NCBI GenBank assembly: GCA_040766885.1 | Contig: JAXGPP010000020.1 | Coordinates: forward strand, 98,755 to 162,754 | Length of the DNA: 64,000 bases | DNA from: JAXGPP01 sp040766885 | GTDB lineage: Bacteria > Planctomycetota > Planctomycetia > Pirellulales > Thermoguttaceae | Reading direction: 5' to 3' | Shown: positions 34,826 to 43,673 of the stretch, piece after piece | Layout of the letters: the number at the start of each line of letters is the position of its first letter | Numbering within the stretch: the first letter of the stretch is position 1 | Translations under genes and position numbers: made by a program | The notes under the pieces: generated by a model | What the model was told of the DNA's origin: nothing | The model's database searches: none | What the model saw: only the letters and a program-made list of their open reading frames with translations

Positions 34826-35839
34826 ATGTCAGAGAGGCACTGTGTCCCGATTCGACTATGGCCGGATAGGTACCTTACTTTCAAGAGTGCCGCTCTCCTA
34901 GCCGGCGTTACGTTGGCGCCGTATTCCGGTGGCCTGAAATCGTGCATAGATCAGGCAGCGGCCGGTATGGGTGGCGGGGAAGTCATTACCGGATCGTACG
35001 CGACCCACGTCGTCTGCATTTCCGAGGACGAATACCTCTCGGGCGTACAAGAGCGTTTGCGATTGGAGGGCAAGGCACTGCCTCCGAACAGCCACGTCGA
35101 AGTCTCTTCGATCGTCAAACAGGTTGCGGTGGCTTCGCTGCTTACAGGGCCGGTCCACGTTGCTATTTCTGAGGGCCAGTTTTCGCTGGAACCGAACGAA
35201 GCATTTCCGGGATATTGGCTTTGCACAGGGTGGTCGCGTATAAGTTCGAACTCAATCACATCTAATGACAGCTTCCCCTTGCTTTCCTTTAGCACCAAGC
35301 GCATCACGGCTGACCGACTGCGGAGCATGATGGCCAAGCTTGATCGATACTATCGGTCTGGGATGTGGTGGCATGATCGTTTAGGAATGTCACTTGCCTA
35401 CTTCTTTGCTGGTGTGTGCACGCGTTTTCCCGAACAAGCGTACCTGAGTCTCACCACAGCATTGGAGTCCTTGCTGACAACGCAAAGGGATGAGATAACG
35501 CATAGCCTTGCGGAACGCGTGGCAACTCTGTTGGGTAAGGATACCGCAGCGAAGGTGAACCGATATCGTCAAGTCAAGAGGCTTTATAAGACGCGAAGTC
35601 AAATCGTTCACGGCAAAGTCTTTCCAAAGAAAGGGCCTATCCACACGGGATCACTGTTTGTTGGGCCGAAATGGTCCAATGTTCCAAGAGAAGACATGGA
35701 GTCCATTCTGGAGTTGACCGTTGCGCTCCTGCGGCGTGTTCTCGGACTTCCGTCACTGCTGAAGATCATTCATGTCAAGCAGAAGGAAGACAAGACGGAT
35801 CAGGCCATCGACGAGTACTTTCTGAAACGAATGCTGTAA
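34826..35839 (+). CDS. Apea-like HEPN domain protein
   Basis: A 337-residue protein. The C-terminal half (about 185-320) is helical with LAYFFAGVCTRFPEQAYLSL and ALESLLTTQRDEITHSLAER, typical of the Apea-like HEPN family. The HEPN signature R-x4-H is at R257-S-Q-I-V-H262 (TRSQIVHGK), the site used for RNA cleavage in active HEPN nucleases. The N-terminal half is unassigned. Codon use and GC content are lower than in the flanking surface genes, suggesting acquisition. DUF4238 and KptA genes follow on the same strand. Related proteins act in phage defence or RNA-directed stress responses; that role is inferred. The start codon has no clear ribosome binding site. Confidence 0.7.
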   Translation: MSERHCVPIRLWPDRYLTFKSAALLAGVTLAPYSGGLKSCIDQAAAGMGGGEVITGSYATHVVCISEDEYLSGVQERLRLEGKALPPNSHVEVSSIVKQVAVASLLTGPVHVAISEGQFSLEPNEAFPGYWLCTGWSRISSNSITSNDSFPLLSFSTKRITADRLRSMMAKLDRYYRSGMWWHDRLGMSLAYFFAGVCTRFPEQAYLSLTTALESLLTTQRDEITHSLAERVATLLGKDTAAKVNRYRQVKRLYKTRSQIVHGKVFPKKGPIHTGSLFVGPKWSNVPREDMESILELTVALLRRVLGLPSLLKIIHVKQKEDKTDQAIDEYFLKRML

Positions 35840-36089
35840 TGGTCAGCCGTTCTCGCGTAGGGGCAATGGCCTGATAGGCCATTGTTGCGGGCTCGGGGCA
35901 ATCGGTTGAGGGCGGCCCGAGCGCCCGTTGGCGGTCACGCCAGCGACTGACGACGAACAGCGGGCCACCAATTGAAGGGCTGGATGTTAAAAGTACTCTG
36001 ACGGCCGAAAGTGTCGATTTCGTGCGAACCAACCAGGTAGTGTGATCGTCTACGCAGTAGGACTTCTATCCGCTTCATGGGTGATCAAG

Positions 36090-37082
36090 ATGGCCAAACA
36101 ACCCCGTAAGCACCACTACCTGCCACAGTTCTATCTCGCCGGTTTCACCCAGAACGGCAGGCAAGACGGACGACTGTACGTTCTTGACAGGTCAGAGAAG
36201 ACTCAACGCCCGAGTACCCCAAAGAACACAGCCCATCAGCGGGACTACCACGCCGTCGATCTCGGACCACGTGTGGGCCGTATGGGTGTCGAGACGGCAT
36301 TGGCGACGGTCGAAGGTCAGCAGGCTGCCGTCTTGCGGCGGGTTCTGGATGAACAGCATCTGCCGCCCGAAGACGACAAGGCGATTGCCGATTTGATGGC
36401 ATTTGTTGCCTTGATGTCGGTGCGTATTCCTCGGTTCCGTAAGTTTGTATCGGAACTCATCGACCGCGCGGAGAAGGCGCAGGCGAGAGTGATGTTTGCT
36501 TCGGAAGTAGGGCGAGCGAGCTTCAGGGCAGGGATAGATGCGATTTTGCCGACCTTGGAGCCCATGAAGCGCAGGGAAGTCGAAGACTTCCTCGCTGACG
36601 ACCCCGATCTCGCCAAGATGGTTGAGTTCGTCAACAGTGACTCCTACAGAATTGGCTATGGCCGGGACGAGCAAGACCGGACATGGAATGTGCAGACAAT
36701 GCTCAGAATGTGGATTGTCCTCATTCCTGTGCTTGTCGAACGCCAATGGTCGCTTTGGCTAGTCAGCGACGATGGTCCTGATCTGGTCTGCTCGGACAGT
36801 CCTGTCTACTTGGGTTGGAGAAAACAGGTTGGAGGGCCGTACTCGCCTGGTTTCGGAATACCTGAGACTATCGTGACTGTACCGCTGAGTCGCCGAGTTG
36901 CTCTCGTTGGCGTGTTCGAACCATTGCCGAAGCGGCGTGAAATCGGTAAAGCGGAGGTTGCTAGGCTGAACCTCTCAACCGTGATGTATGGTAGCACCGT
37001 CTACTCGGCAGAACCGGATTTTGTGTGCCTAACGAGCGACGGCAAGATAGGCAAGAAGGAAGATCTGCTCGACCCGGATTAG
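36090..37082 (+). CDS. DUF4238 family protein
   Basis: A 330-residue protein starting at ATG 36090 (MAKQPRKHHYLPQFYLAGFT). The HHYLPQFYLxGF start is the hallmark of DUF4238. A conserved core continues with RQDGRLYVLDRSEKTQRPST, NTAHQRDYHAVD, then a helical middle. The C-terminal segment has DGPDLVCSDSPVYLGW and TVPLSRRVALVGVF, typical of the family. The function is unknown; these genes are scattered and often occur in accessory islands. It lies between the HEPN and KptA genes, 250 nt after the first and 68 nt before the second. Confidence 0.75.
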   Translation: MAKQPRKHHYLPQFYLAGFTQNGRQDGRLYVLDRSEKTQRPSTPKNTAHQRDYHAVDLGPRVGRMGVETALATVEGQQAAVLRRVLDEQHLPPEDDKAIADLMAFVALMSVRIPRFRKFVSELIDRAEKAQARVMFASEVGRASFRAGIDAILPTLEPMKRREVEDFLADDPDLAKMVEFVNSDSYRIGYGRDEQDRTWNVQTMLRMWIVLIPVLVERQWSLWLVSDDGPDLVCSDSPVYLGWRKQVGGPYSPGFGIPETIVTVPLSRRVALVGVFEPLPKRREIGKAEVARLNLSTVMYGSTVYSAEPDFVCLTSDGKIGKKEDLLDPD

Positions 37083-37150
37083 GTGAACCCGCGTGGATTG
37101 ATGGGGTAATTTTATGGGAAGCAGACATTGGAACGGGGAGTTCGAGACCG

Positions 37151-37717
37151 ATGGACGGTGATGCGCCGAGGCTCAACCTGGTTGAACTGAGCAGGACGGT
37201 TTCGCACGCTCTTCGCCATGAACCGTGGCTTTACGAGCTGGAGCTTGATGAGGAAGGATGGACGCCGGTGGATGGCGTGTTGAGTGCTCTCAAGGGCGAG
37301 CGGCACGAATGGAGAAGCCTAAGGGAGGCCGATCTCGTGCGGATGATCGAGGCGTCGTCGAAGCGCCGGCACGAAATCAGCGGCGGCCGGATTCGGGCTC
37401 TCTACGGCCACTCGGTCCCCGGCCGCTTGCGGAAGACGCCGGCCGTGCCGCCCGGCCTGCTTTTTCACGGCACGGCGCCGGCCAGCCTCCCCAACATCCG
37501 GTCATCGGGGCTGCTGCCGATGGGGCGGCAGTACGTTCACCTCTCCATCGATCGGGCAACCGCGGAAGAGGTCGGCCGGCGAAAAGCGCCGCGTCCGACG
37601 ATTTTGCGGGTGCTGGCAGGCGAAGCGCACGTGCAAGGTGTCCGCTTCTACGAAGGCAACGAGAAGGTCTGGCTGGCAGATCAGGTGCCCGCTCAATTCA
37701 TCGCTCTGGATGAATGA
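37151..37717 (+). CDS. kptA: RNA 2'-phosphotransferase (Tpt1/KptA family)
   Basis: A 188-residue enzyme that uses NAD+ to remove an RNA 2'-phosphate through an ADP-ribosylated intermediate. The start is ATG 37151 (GGGGAG upstream; the frame is open 42 codons earlier and overlaps DUF4238). The family motifs are SHALRHEPWL (catalytic R22-H23), GWTPVDGVL, KRRHEISGGRIRALYGHS (R72/R73), LFHGTAPASLPNI with H106-G-T, and GRQYVHLSID (H130). In bacteria the usual substrate is unclear because bacterial tRNA splicing does not make 2'-phosphates. A role in RNA repair or in undoing damage by a toxin is possible here, given the HEPN neighbour. Confidence 0.93.
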   Translation: MDGDAPRLNLVELSRTVSHALRHEPWLYELELDEEGWTPVDGVLSALKGERHEWRSLREADLVRMIEASSKRRHEISGGRIRALYGHSVPGRLRKTPAVPPGLLFHGTAPASLPNIRSSGLLPMGRQYVHLSIDRATAEEVGRRKAPRPTILRVLAGEAHVQGVRFYEGNEKVWLADQVPAQFIALDE

Positions 37718-37759
37718 TGCTGGCCATTTCTTGGGAGCGCAACGGGGACGAATTGTGAG

Positions 37760-37771
37760 TGTTCGCGAACA
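37760..37771. repeat. TGTTCGCGAACA palindrome
   Basis: A perfect 12-bp palindrome 43 nt after the kptA stop, between two convergent genes. It could be a protein binding site or chance. Confidence 0.3.
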
Positions 37772-37799
37772 GGCAGGATGCCTTCTGGAGCCGCGGCGG

Positions 37800-39803
37800 T
37801 CAGTGGGTGATGCGGCAATTCAGTCGCGCGTTGAGCGCGTCGCGTCCCTGGCGCGTGGTGCGGCAGCCATTGAGTGAGATCGATTTCAGTCCCTTCAAGC
37901 CTGCGAGGTGCTCGAGGCCGGCGTCGGTGATTGGGTTGTCATAGAGGTCGAGAGACGGGAGGCTGTTGAGCCGACTCAAATGCGCCAGCGTCTGATCGTC
38001 GATCCCGCAGTCCTGCAATGTCAAGAATCTCAGGTTCGGCAGGATGCCTGAATCCTGCCGCAGGTGCTTCAGATGGCCGGCGGAAAGATCGCAGTGATGG
38101 AAGCTCAGCGACACGAGTTCCTTCAGGTCAAGCAGGTACTTCAGCGCGTCGGGCGGTACCGAATTGGACTGGACGCGCAGTCCTCGGAGGGACGTCATGT
38201 GCGCGATGTGTTCCCACACGCCGGCGCTGTCGACTCCCGCTTCGATCTCCATCGATTCGATGCGGCTGAAGCGGTCCAGGAGGTCCCAATTATCTGGAGG
38301 CGACGGGAAGCTCAATTCCAGGTGCGTGCCGCGCGGGTTCGATGCGAAGTCATGCGTGTCCGAAGCATCGTAGCAGGAGCGTCTGAGACACAGACTCGTC
38401 GTACGGTCGCCTGAGTAGCGCGCCAGCACTTCAGGCGAGCATCGCAAACCCGAACCGCTGATGCGGATCGTGCGTGGAATCGAAGCGAGGAAGGCCTCAT
38501 CGACGGCGGCTTTCCCGATACGAAGTTCCTCAAGACGTTCAGCTCGCGCCAGCGGCGAAAAATCCACCCCCCGAAGATCGGCAGCACCGCCGATACCCAG
38601 GCTCTGGAGGTTCGGAATCGCCGAAATATGGCGGATCCCAACGCTGCCAAGCGGCACCGCCAGGCTCAGGTCTTCCAAGTGCGGCAAGCCCGCCAGGATC
38701 TTCAGGTCGTCTTCGCGTGCCGCAGCATCGGCTATTCTCAGGGACTCCAGGTTCTCGAACCGTCCCAACTCCCGCCAAGGGTCGCTGTGGGCCGGTTCGC
38801 TGCAGTACAACCCCAGCCGGCCCTTGGTCTCCTTGACTACCATACGTTTGGATATGCTCGGGTCTTTGCCGGGACGATCCAGACTCAGCCTGTAGACGTG
38901 CGGGCCATATCGTCGGGCCACCTCTTGCCACGACATCGCCGGGTCGAGGGTCAGCCTGTACTGCCACTGGGGAGGCAAGATTGCAGCGGCATCCGGGGCA
39001 AGGTGGCACTCATCCAGTTCCACACGGCGCCACTTCCAACCCTTGGCAAGCCGCATTACACCCTGCTTCGACAGCGATGCGCCCTGAAGGCAGAGCCCCG
39101 GGTAGAAACCTTCCCTGGCCCTGGGATAGCCGAGGCGGTCTGGCGTGATAAGCATGACGAAAGCGCGGCAGTCCTGGTCCGTCAGGCCGGTGATCGTCAG
39201 CCGGCCGTAACGCTCGGCGGGTAGCCGTCTGAGCACCGCCAGGTGGGAGGGTGGAATGGTGACCTGATCGAGAATGACTTTTCGCAGGCTGGGCAGCGCC
39301 CGGAAGGTCTCGATCGCCTCGGCGGTGACATCGATGCCGTGGACGTCGAGGAGCGTCAGTTGATCGAGGCCAGCCAGTTGCGCGAGCCCCCGCCCGGTCG
39401 CCTTGGTTCGCCACAGCGAGAGCCGCCGCAGGTTCTTCAACCCGGCGATGTGCTGGATGGCCGGATCGCCGATATTGGTGCGCGCCAGGTAGAGCCGTTC
39501 CAGGCTGGGCAAGCGGGCCAGCACGGCCAAGTCACCATCCCGCACTGTAGTATTTCCTTCGAGATGGACCTCGACCGCGTCGCGGAAGAACGAGTCACCG
39601 GCCGCCCAGCGTAGCCAAACGGGTCCGCCCGTTCGGGCCTGGATTCGCGCCCCCCGATTGCTCAGCCATAGCTCCGCTTGCCGTTGCAGGCGGTAGGGAT
39701 GGATATAGGCGTTCCAGACGCCCAATCCGACGGCCGTGAGGGTCACGGCTACGAGGAGCGTCCGCAAGCGGAATTGAAGCCAGCGCCGCCAGGTCTTGCT
39801 CAT
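37800..39803 (-). CDS. Membrane-anchored leucine-rich-repeat protein
   Basis: A 667-residue protein. The N-terminus carries one transmembrane anchor of a type often seen in planctomycetes (RRWLQFRLRTLLVAVTLTAV). After a 60-residue linker come irregular leucine-rich repeats: LAVLARLPSLERLYLARTNI, IAGLKNLRRLSLWRTKATG, LPNLRFLTLQDCGIDDQTLA and others, interrupted near residues 260-330 by a non-LRR insertion. The repeats face the periplasm if the N-terminus is inside. LRR proteins bind ligands; no enzymatic domain is seen. A TIR-like inverted repeat lies immediately upstream. Confidence 0.8.
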   Translation of the reverse strand: MSKTWRRWLQFRLRTLLVAVTLTAVGLGVWNAYIHPYRLQRQAELWLSNRGARIQARTGGPVWLRWAAGDSFFRDAVEVHLEGNTTVRDGDLAVLARLPSLERLYLARTNIGDPAIQHIAGLKNLRRLSLWRTKATGRGLAQLAGLDQLTLLDVHGIDVTAEAIETFRALPSLRKVILDQVTIPPSHLAVLRRLPAERYGRLTITGLTDQDCRAFVMLITPDRLGYPRAREGFYPGLCLQGASLSKQGVMRLAKGWKWRRVELDECHLAPDAAAILPPQWQYRLTLDPAMSWQEVARRYGPHVYRLSLDRPGKDPSISKRMVVKETKGRLGLYCSEPAHSDPWRELGRFENLESLRIADAAAREDDLKILAGLPHLEDLSLAVPLGSVGIRHISAIPNLQSLGIGGAADLRGVDFSPLARAERLEELRIGKAAVDEAFLASIPRTIRISGSGLRCSPEVLARYSGDRTTSLCLRRSCYDASDTHDFASNPRGTHLELSFPSPPDNWDLLDRFSRIESMEIEAGVDSAGVWEHIAHMTSLRGLRVQSNSVPPDALKYLLDLKELVSLSFHHCDLSAGHLKHLRQDSGILPNLRFLTLQDCGIDDQTLAHLSRLNSLPSLDLYDNPITDAGLEHLAGLKGLKSISLNGCRTTRQGRDALNARLNCRITH

Positions 39804-39827
39804 TCTGCCACCTAGTTCGCTACCGAA

Positions 39828-39903
39828 GGGGACAGGTCCGTGTTTTCGGTCGTCGGCTACCGGCCAAGCCGAAGTTGGTTCGCCGAAAAACGGACCAGTC
39901 CCC
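39828..39903. repeat. Inverted-repeat element with GGGGACAGGTCCG arms
   Basis: The left arm (39828-39849) begins GGGGACAGGTCCG, and the right arm (39883-39903) ends CGGACCAGTCCCC. The two arms pair over about 21 bp with one or two mismatches, around a 33-nt centre containing CCGGCCAAGCCGAAG. This hairpin-like element sits between the DUF6933-like gene and the LRR gene start. It is probably a REP- or MITE-like element. Confidence 0.65.
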
Positions 39904-39935
39904 GGCTGAGTTTCTCCTTCAGGATGTGACGGGGG

Positions 39936-40499
39936 CTATTCCGCCGATGGAGAGCTATTGTGCTCCTGATCCGTGCGATTGGCGCCCGCCTCGAGGGCGT
40001 TTGCCATTGCCTTGAACGCCTCGTTGGGTCTCCCGTAGGCGGCCCGCTTGCTCGGGGCAATCGCCGACAGGAGGATGGTGTTGAGCTCGAAGCCGACATC
40101 GTGGGGCGACAACTCGCCCTTCTCCAGCCATGCCTTGGCGAACATGACGAGTTCGTTGATCGATCCCGTCACGGATCGATTTAGCGCTTTGGCAAACTGG
40201 ACGCTGCTGCTGGCCGGCGCAATGAACCGCTGGTAGACGAATGCCTGCCTATCGTCTTCCATGAACTCGCGCAGCACGCTCAACGAGCGGTCGATGAACT
40301 GGCTGGAATCGGTGATGCCTCTTCCGTACAGCACCACCGAGTAGAGCGACTTCGTGTTGCTGATGATGATGTACTGAGTGCGGTCCGCCGTGAAGAGGTG
40401 GGCCGACCAGTCGGCATAGGGGTTCTCGTCCAGCGGCAGCGACGGCAGGCTGCCTTCCTTGAGCTTGGCGGCGAGTTTCTGGGAAAGGCGGAAGATCAT
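39936..40499 (-). CDS. Hypothetical protein, DUF6933-like
   Basis: A 187-residue soluble protein. MIFRLSQKLAAKLKEG, WSAHLFTADRTQYIIISNT and SLYSVVLYGRGITDSSQF are features of the DUF6933 family, from memory. A C-terminal helical part (NRSVTGSINELVMFAKAWLE, LNTILLSAIAPSKRA) follows. No catalytic residue is evident. It is 40 nt downstream of the oxidoreductase gene on the same strand. The function is unknown. Confidence 0.6.
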   Translation of the reverse strand: MIFRLSQKLAAKLKEGSLPSLPLDENPYADWSAHLFTADRTQYIIISNTKSLYSVVLYGRGITDSSQFIDRSLSVLREFMEDDRQAFVYQRFIAPASSSVQFAKALNRSVTGSINELVMFAKAWLEKGELSPHDVGFELNTILLSAIAPSKRAAYGRPNEAFKAMANALEAGANRTDQEHNSSPSAE

Positions 40500-40539
40500 G
40501 GGAGACTCCGTTCATCTGGCGATCGGGAGCAGGCGAGCG

Positions 40540-41847
40540 CTACGCGATCTGGGGCAATTCGTAGCCTTTGCGGCGCGGGCGCGAGCGGAGGGCGTTGGCT
40601 TCGTCGTCGCCGAGGAACTCTTCCTTCACGGGGTCCCACTTCAATCGGCGGCCCAGTTCGCGGCAGATGTTGATCTGGTGGCAGATCACCGTCGCGCGGT
40701 GGCCGACTTCGGCGTGCGCCACGGGCTTCTGGCGCGAACGCATGCAGTCGACCCAGTTCTGGATATGCCGCTGGGCGACGCTGGCCACCTCGGAGCGGTC
40801 GTCGGGTTCGGGAGCGCCGGCGATCAGTTCGGGCGGATTGCTGGCGAGGCGATTGCGGTTGATCTCGATCTTGCCCTTGTCGCCGACGAAGATCGCCCCC
40901 AACCCGGGCCCGGTACCCTTGGGGAGTGATAGCTTGAGGACGGTTCCGCTCGGGTAGCGGAGCGACAAGGGGAAATCGGTGCCGGTGCCCTCGGGCCAGA
41001 TCTCGACGGGGTCGGTGTCGTCGGTTCCGAGGGCCCGCTGCACCTGATCGAGGGCATGGGTGCCCCACCCGGTCACGCCCCAGCCCAGCCCGCCGCCGTC
41101 GTATTCGCGCCAGCGGCCCCAGCGGCCGAGGCCGGGATGAAGTTCGGAGCTGTAGGGGACTAGCGGCGTCTGGTGGCACCACATGTCCCAGTTCATGCCC
41201 TCGGGGGTTGGTTCGCCGGCGGTCGATGTCCGCCGCTCGGGGCCGATGAAGTTGGGGCAGAGGACCGTGTGCACCTTGCCGATCGCGCCGTCGCGGACCA
41301 GGTCGCTGCCGAAGTTGTTGATGGGAATCGACCGCTGCTGCGAACCGACCTGGAAGACCGTGTTGTACTTCCGTTCCGCCTTGATGAGGTATTGACCCTC
41401 TTCGATGGTCAGCGTCAGCGGCTTCTCGGCGTAGACGTCGAGCCCGGCCTGCATGGCGTCGAGACAGATGAGCACGCGGGCGTGGGTGGTGGTGGCCACG
41501 AACAGGCCGTCGAGCTTCTCCTTGTCGAGCATCTGGCGATAGTCTTGATACTGGGAGCACTTCGCGGCGGCGATCTCGGGCCGCGCCTCGTACAGCCATT
41601 TCAGGTATCCGCCGATCTGCCGCAGGTCGCAGTCGGCCACGGCGACGAGTTCGAGATCGAGCGGGGTTTCCTTCAGGAGGTCGCGCGGACGGCCACCCGT
41701 GCCGATGAGCCCGACGCGAATGCGGTCGTTGGCGCCCGGTTTGCCGTCGGCCGCGAGGACATTCGACGGCACAAGCCACGGGATGGAGACGGCCGCAGTG
41801 GAGGCCGCCTTGAGAAAACTCCGCCGCGTGCGCTTCGACCGATTCAT
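40540..41847 (-). CDS. Tat-exported Gfo/Idh/MocA family oxidoreductase
   Basis: A 435-residue protein starting at ATG 41847. The open frame continues to 42006 but covers the CTTTCGCGGAGCGAAAG repeats. The N-terminus is a twin-arginine signal (MNRSKRTRRSFLKAASTAAV). A Rossmann domain follows with RVGLIGTGGRPRDLL and LVAVADCDLRQI, then the family motif EKPLT (near residue 160) for the catalytic lysine. The C-terminal domain has PEGMNWDMWCHQTP and GWGVTGWGTHALDQVQ. Such proteins use NAD(P) on sugars or inositols; planctomycetes have dozens. The substrate is unknown. Confidence 0.87.
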   Translation of the reverse strand: MNRSKRTRRSFLKAASTAAVSIPWLVPSNVLAADGKPGANDRIRVGLIGTGGRPRDLLKETPLDLELVAVADCDLRQIGGYLKWLYEARPEIAAAKCSQYQDYRQMLDKEKLDGLFVATTTHARVLICLDAMQAGLDVYAEKPLTLTIEEGQYLIKAERKYNTVFQVGSQQRSIPINNFGSDLVRDGAIGKVHTVLCPNFIGPERRTSTAGEPTPEGMNWDMWCHQTPLVPYSSELHPGLGRWGRWREYDGGGLGWGVTGWGTHALDQVQRALGTDDTDPVEIWPEGTGTDFPLSLRYPSGTVLKLSLPKGTGPGLGAIFVGDKGKIEINRNRLASNPPELIAGAPEPDDRSEVASVAQRHIQNWVDCMRSRQKPVAHAEVGHRATVICHQINICRELGRRLKWDPVKEEFLGDDEANALRSRPRRKGYELPQIA

Positions 41848-41950
41848 GGACGGAACTCCTGCTGTCTGCCGGGAATGTGTTTTGCCTGTTTGTGGCCTGT
41901 AAAGAAATAAGCTGCCGATACGATCGTGTTCCGTTTTGCGAAGGGGCACA

Positions 41951-42030
41951 CTTTCGTGGAGCGAAAGGCCGCAACGACGTTTCTTTCGCGGAGCGAAAGG
42001 CGACAACGACGTACTTTCGCGGAGCGAAAG
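41951..42030. repeat. Three tandem CTTTCGCGGAGCGAAAG palindromes
   Basis: Copies at 41951-41967 (one base changed), 41983-41999 and 42014-42030, spaced 31-32 nt apart, each with GCGAAAG and CTTTCGC arms around GGA. A fourth copy occurs at 31308-31324. The array lies in the gap between the divergent oxidoreductase and aldehyde dehydrogenase genes. Confidence 0.75.
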
Positions 42031-42120
42031 GCGACTGTGGGTGTCTTGCAGCGCCTTAGCATGACGCGACCGCTCTGTGATCGCAAGCGCCCCTTACTTT
42101 TCCCGCACCGACGTTCGGCG

Positions 42121-42126
42121 TACACT
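42121..42126 (+). promoter_or_regulatory. Possible -10 element for the aldehyde dehydrogenase
   Basis: TACACT, 34 nt before the ATG. The same TACACTTGG context occurs at 10230. No -35 box is recognised. Confidence 0.25.
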
Positions 42127-42160
42127 TGGGGTCGTACCAGCCAGCCACAGGAGGATTGCC

Positions 42161-43654
42161 ATGAGCTTGGCCGAATCGATCGAGCTGTTGCCGGAGGTCC
42201 AGTCATTCCTCAACCGCGGCCCCCTGGGCGGATTTGTCGGTGGCGAAGAGGTGATGGCCGCCGATGGTGCGATCTTCGAGACTCACGATCCCGGCTCCGG
42301 GCAGCGTCTGGCCGAGGTGGCCGCGATGAAGGCGGAAGATGTGGACGGCGCGGTCCGGGCGGCCGCGCGGGCGTTTGCCGATAGCGGTTGGGCGAGGATG
42401 TCGCCCCAGGAGCGGGGCGCGATGCTGCACCGGTTGGCCGACGCGGTCGAGCGCCGCAAGAAGATCATCGGCCAGATCGAAGCCCTCGACTGCGGCAAGA
42501 TCGCCTGGCAGGCGGAGGGGGACGTCGAGAACCTGGTCGCCACGCTCCGCTACTTCACCGACATGGCGCAACACATCCAGCACCGCAACGTGCTGGCCGT
42601 GCAGGGGCACGAGGCGTGGATTGTTCGCCAGCCGTGGGGTCCGTGCGGATTCATCTTCCCGTGGAACTTCCCCTTCCTGCTCATCGGCTGGGGGATCTCT
42701 CCCGCGCTGGCGGCGGGCAACACGGTGATCATCAAACCGGCCGAGGACACGCCGCTATCGGCGATTTACCTGGCCCGGCTGGCGAAGGAGGTGGGCATTC
42801 CGGATGGCGTGATCAACGTGGTGACCGGTCTCGGCGAGACGGCCGGCGCGGCGCTGGCGCGGCATGCGGGGCTGAAGCGGATGTCGTTCACCGGCTCACC
42901 CGAAGTCGGCCGACTGGTGGGGGAGGCCTGCGGCCGGAATCTGGTACCGGTGAAGCTCGAGCTGGGGGGCAAGGGGGCGGCGGTGGTGTTCGACGATGTT
43001 GACCTCGAGGACACGGTGGAGAAGCTGGCGCAGGCCGTCACGTTCCACACCGGCCAGGTTTGCTGCGACGCCACGCGGTGGCTGGTGCACCGCTCGATCT
43101 ACGATCGGTTCGTAGCGGCGTCGGTCGACCGTCTGAAGCAGGTGAAGGTCGGCTACCAGATGGACCGCGGCACCCAAATGGGGCCGGTAGTCAACGAGAA
43201 GCAGCGGAAACGAGTGCTGGGCTACCTCGAGCGCGGCCGGCAGGAAGGGGCCGAGTTGGTGCTCGAAGGGGGCCCGGCCGACGTGGCCGGTCGCGACGGG
43301 CATTACGTCAAGCCGGCCCTGCTGGCCGGTCCGCTGGATAACGTCGCCGCGCGCGAGGAGATTTTCGGCCCGGTAGCTTACCTCGCACCGTTCGACGACG
43401 AGGAGGACGCGATCGGCAAGGCCAACGCCACCGATTATGGTTTGGCGAATAGCGTCTGGTCTCGCGACTTGACCCGCGCCGTCCGGGTGGCCGAGGCCCT
43501 CGTGGCGGGCAATAGCTGGATCAACGCCCACAACCTGTTCCCACACGGCGTGCCGTATGGGGGTGTTAACAAGAGCGGCATGGGGGGCGGCGTGAACTCA
43601 GTGGAGACGCTGCTCGACTACTGGCGCGGCCTGTCGGTCGTTCGGCCGGTGTAG
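42161..43654 (+). CDS. Aldehyde dehydrogenase (NAD-dependent family)
   Basis: A 497-residue aldehyde dehydrogenase that oxidises an aldehyde to an acid with NAD(P)+. The start is ATG 42161, with CAGGAGG 7 nt before it. Diagnostic motifs are PWNFPFLLIGWGISPALAAG and the cofactor-binding KPAEDTP. MSFTGSPEVGRLVG, the catalytic-glutamate ELGGKGAAVVFDDVDL, and the catalytic-cysteine GQVCCDATRWLVH follow. The C-terminal part has EEIFGPVAYLAPF and YGLANSVWSRDL. It is probably of the betaine/phenylacetaldehyde-type group, but the substrate cannot be set. The gene is not in an operon. The repeat array lies in its upstream region. Confidence 0.93.
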   Translation: MSLAESIELLPEVQSFLNRGPLGGFVGGEEVMAADGAIFETHDPGSGQRLAEVAAMKAEDVDGAVRAAARAFADSGWARMSPQERGAMLHRLADAVERRKKIIGQIEALDCGKIAWQAEGDVENLVATLRYFTDMAQHIQHRNVLAVQGHEAWIVRQPWGPCGFIFPWNFPFLLIGWGISPALAAGNTVIIKPAEDTPLSAIYLARLAKEVGIPDGVINVVTGLGETAGAALARHAGLKRMSFTGSPEVGRLVGEACGRNLVPVKLELGGKGAAVVFDDVDLEDTVEKLAQAVTFHTGQVCCDATRWLVHRSIYDRFVAASVDRLKQVKVGYQMDRGTQMGPVVNEKQRKRVLGYLERGRQEGAELVLEGGPADVAGRDGHYVKPALLAGPLDNVAAREEIFGPVAYLAPFDDEEDAIGKANATDYGLANSVWSRDLTRAVRVAEALVAGNSWINAHNLFPHGVPYGGVNKSGMGGGVNSVETLLDYWRGLSVVRPV

Positions 43655-43673
43655 TGCACGCTTGGCGTAGAGG

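Noticed and set aside
10228..42126. TACACTTGG as a general promoter motif of this genome
   Set aside because: Only two occurrences upstream of genes and no matching -35 box; reported only as weak single sites.
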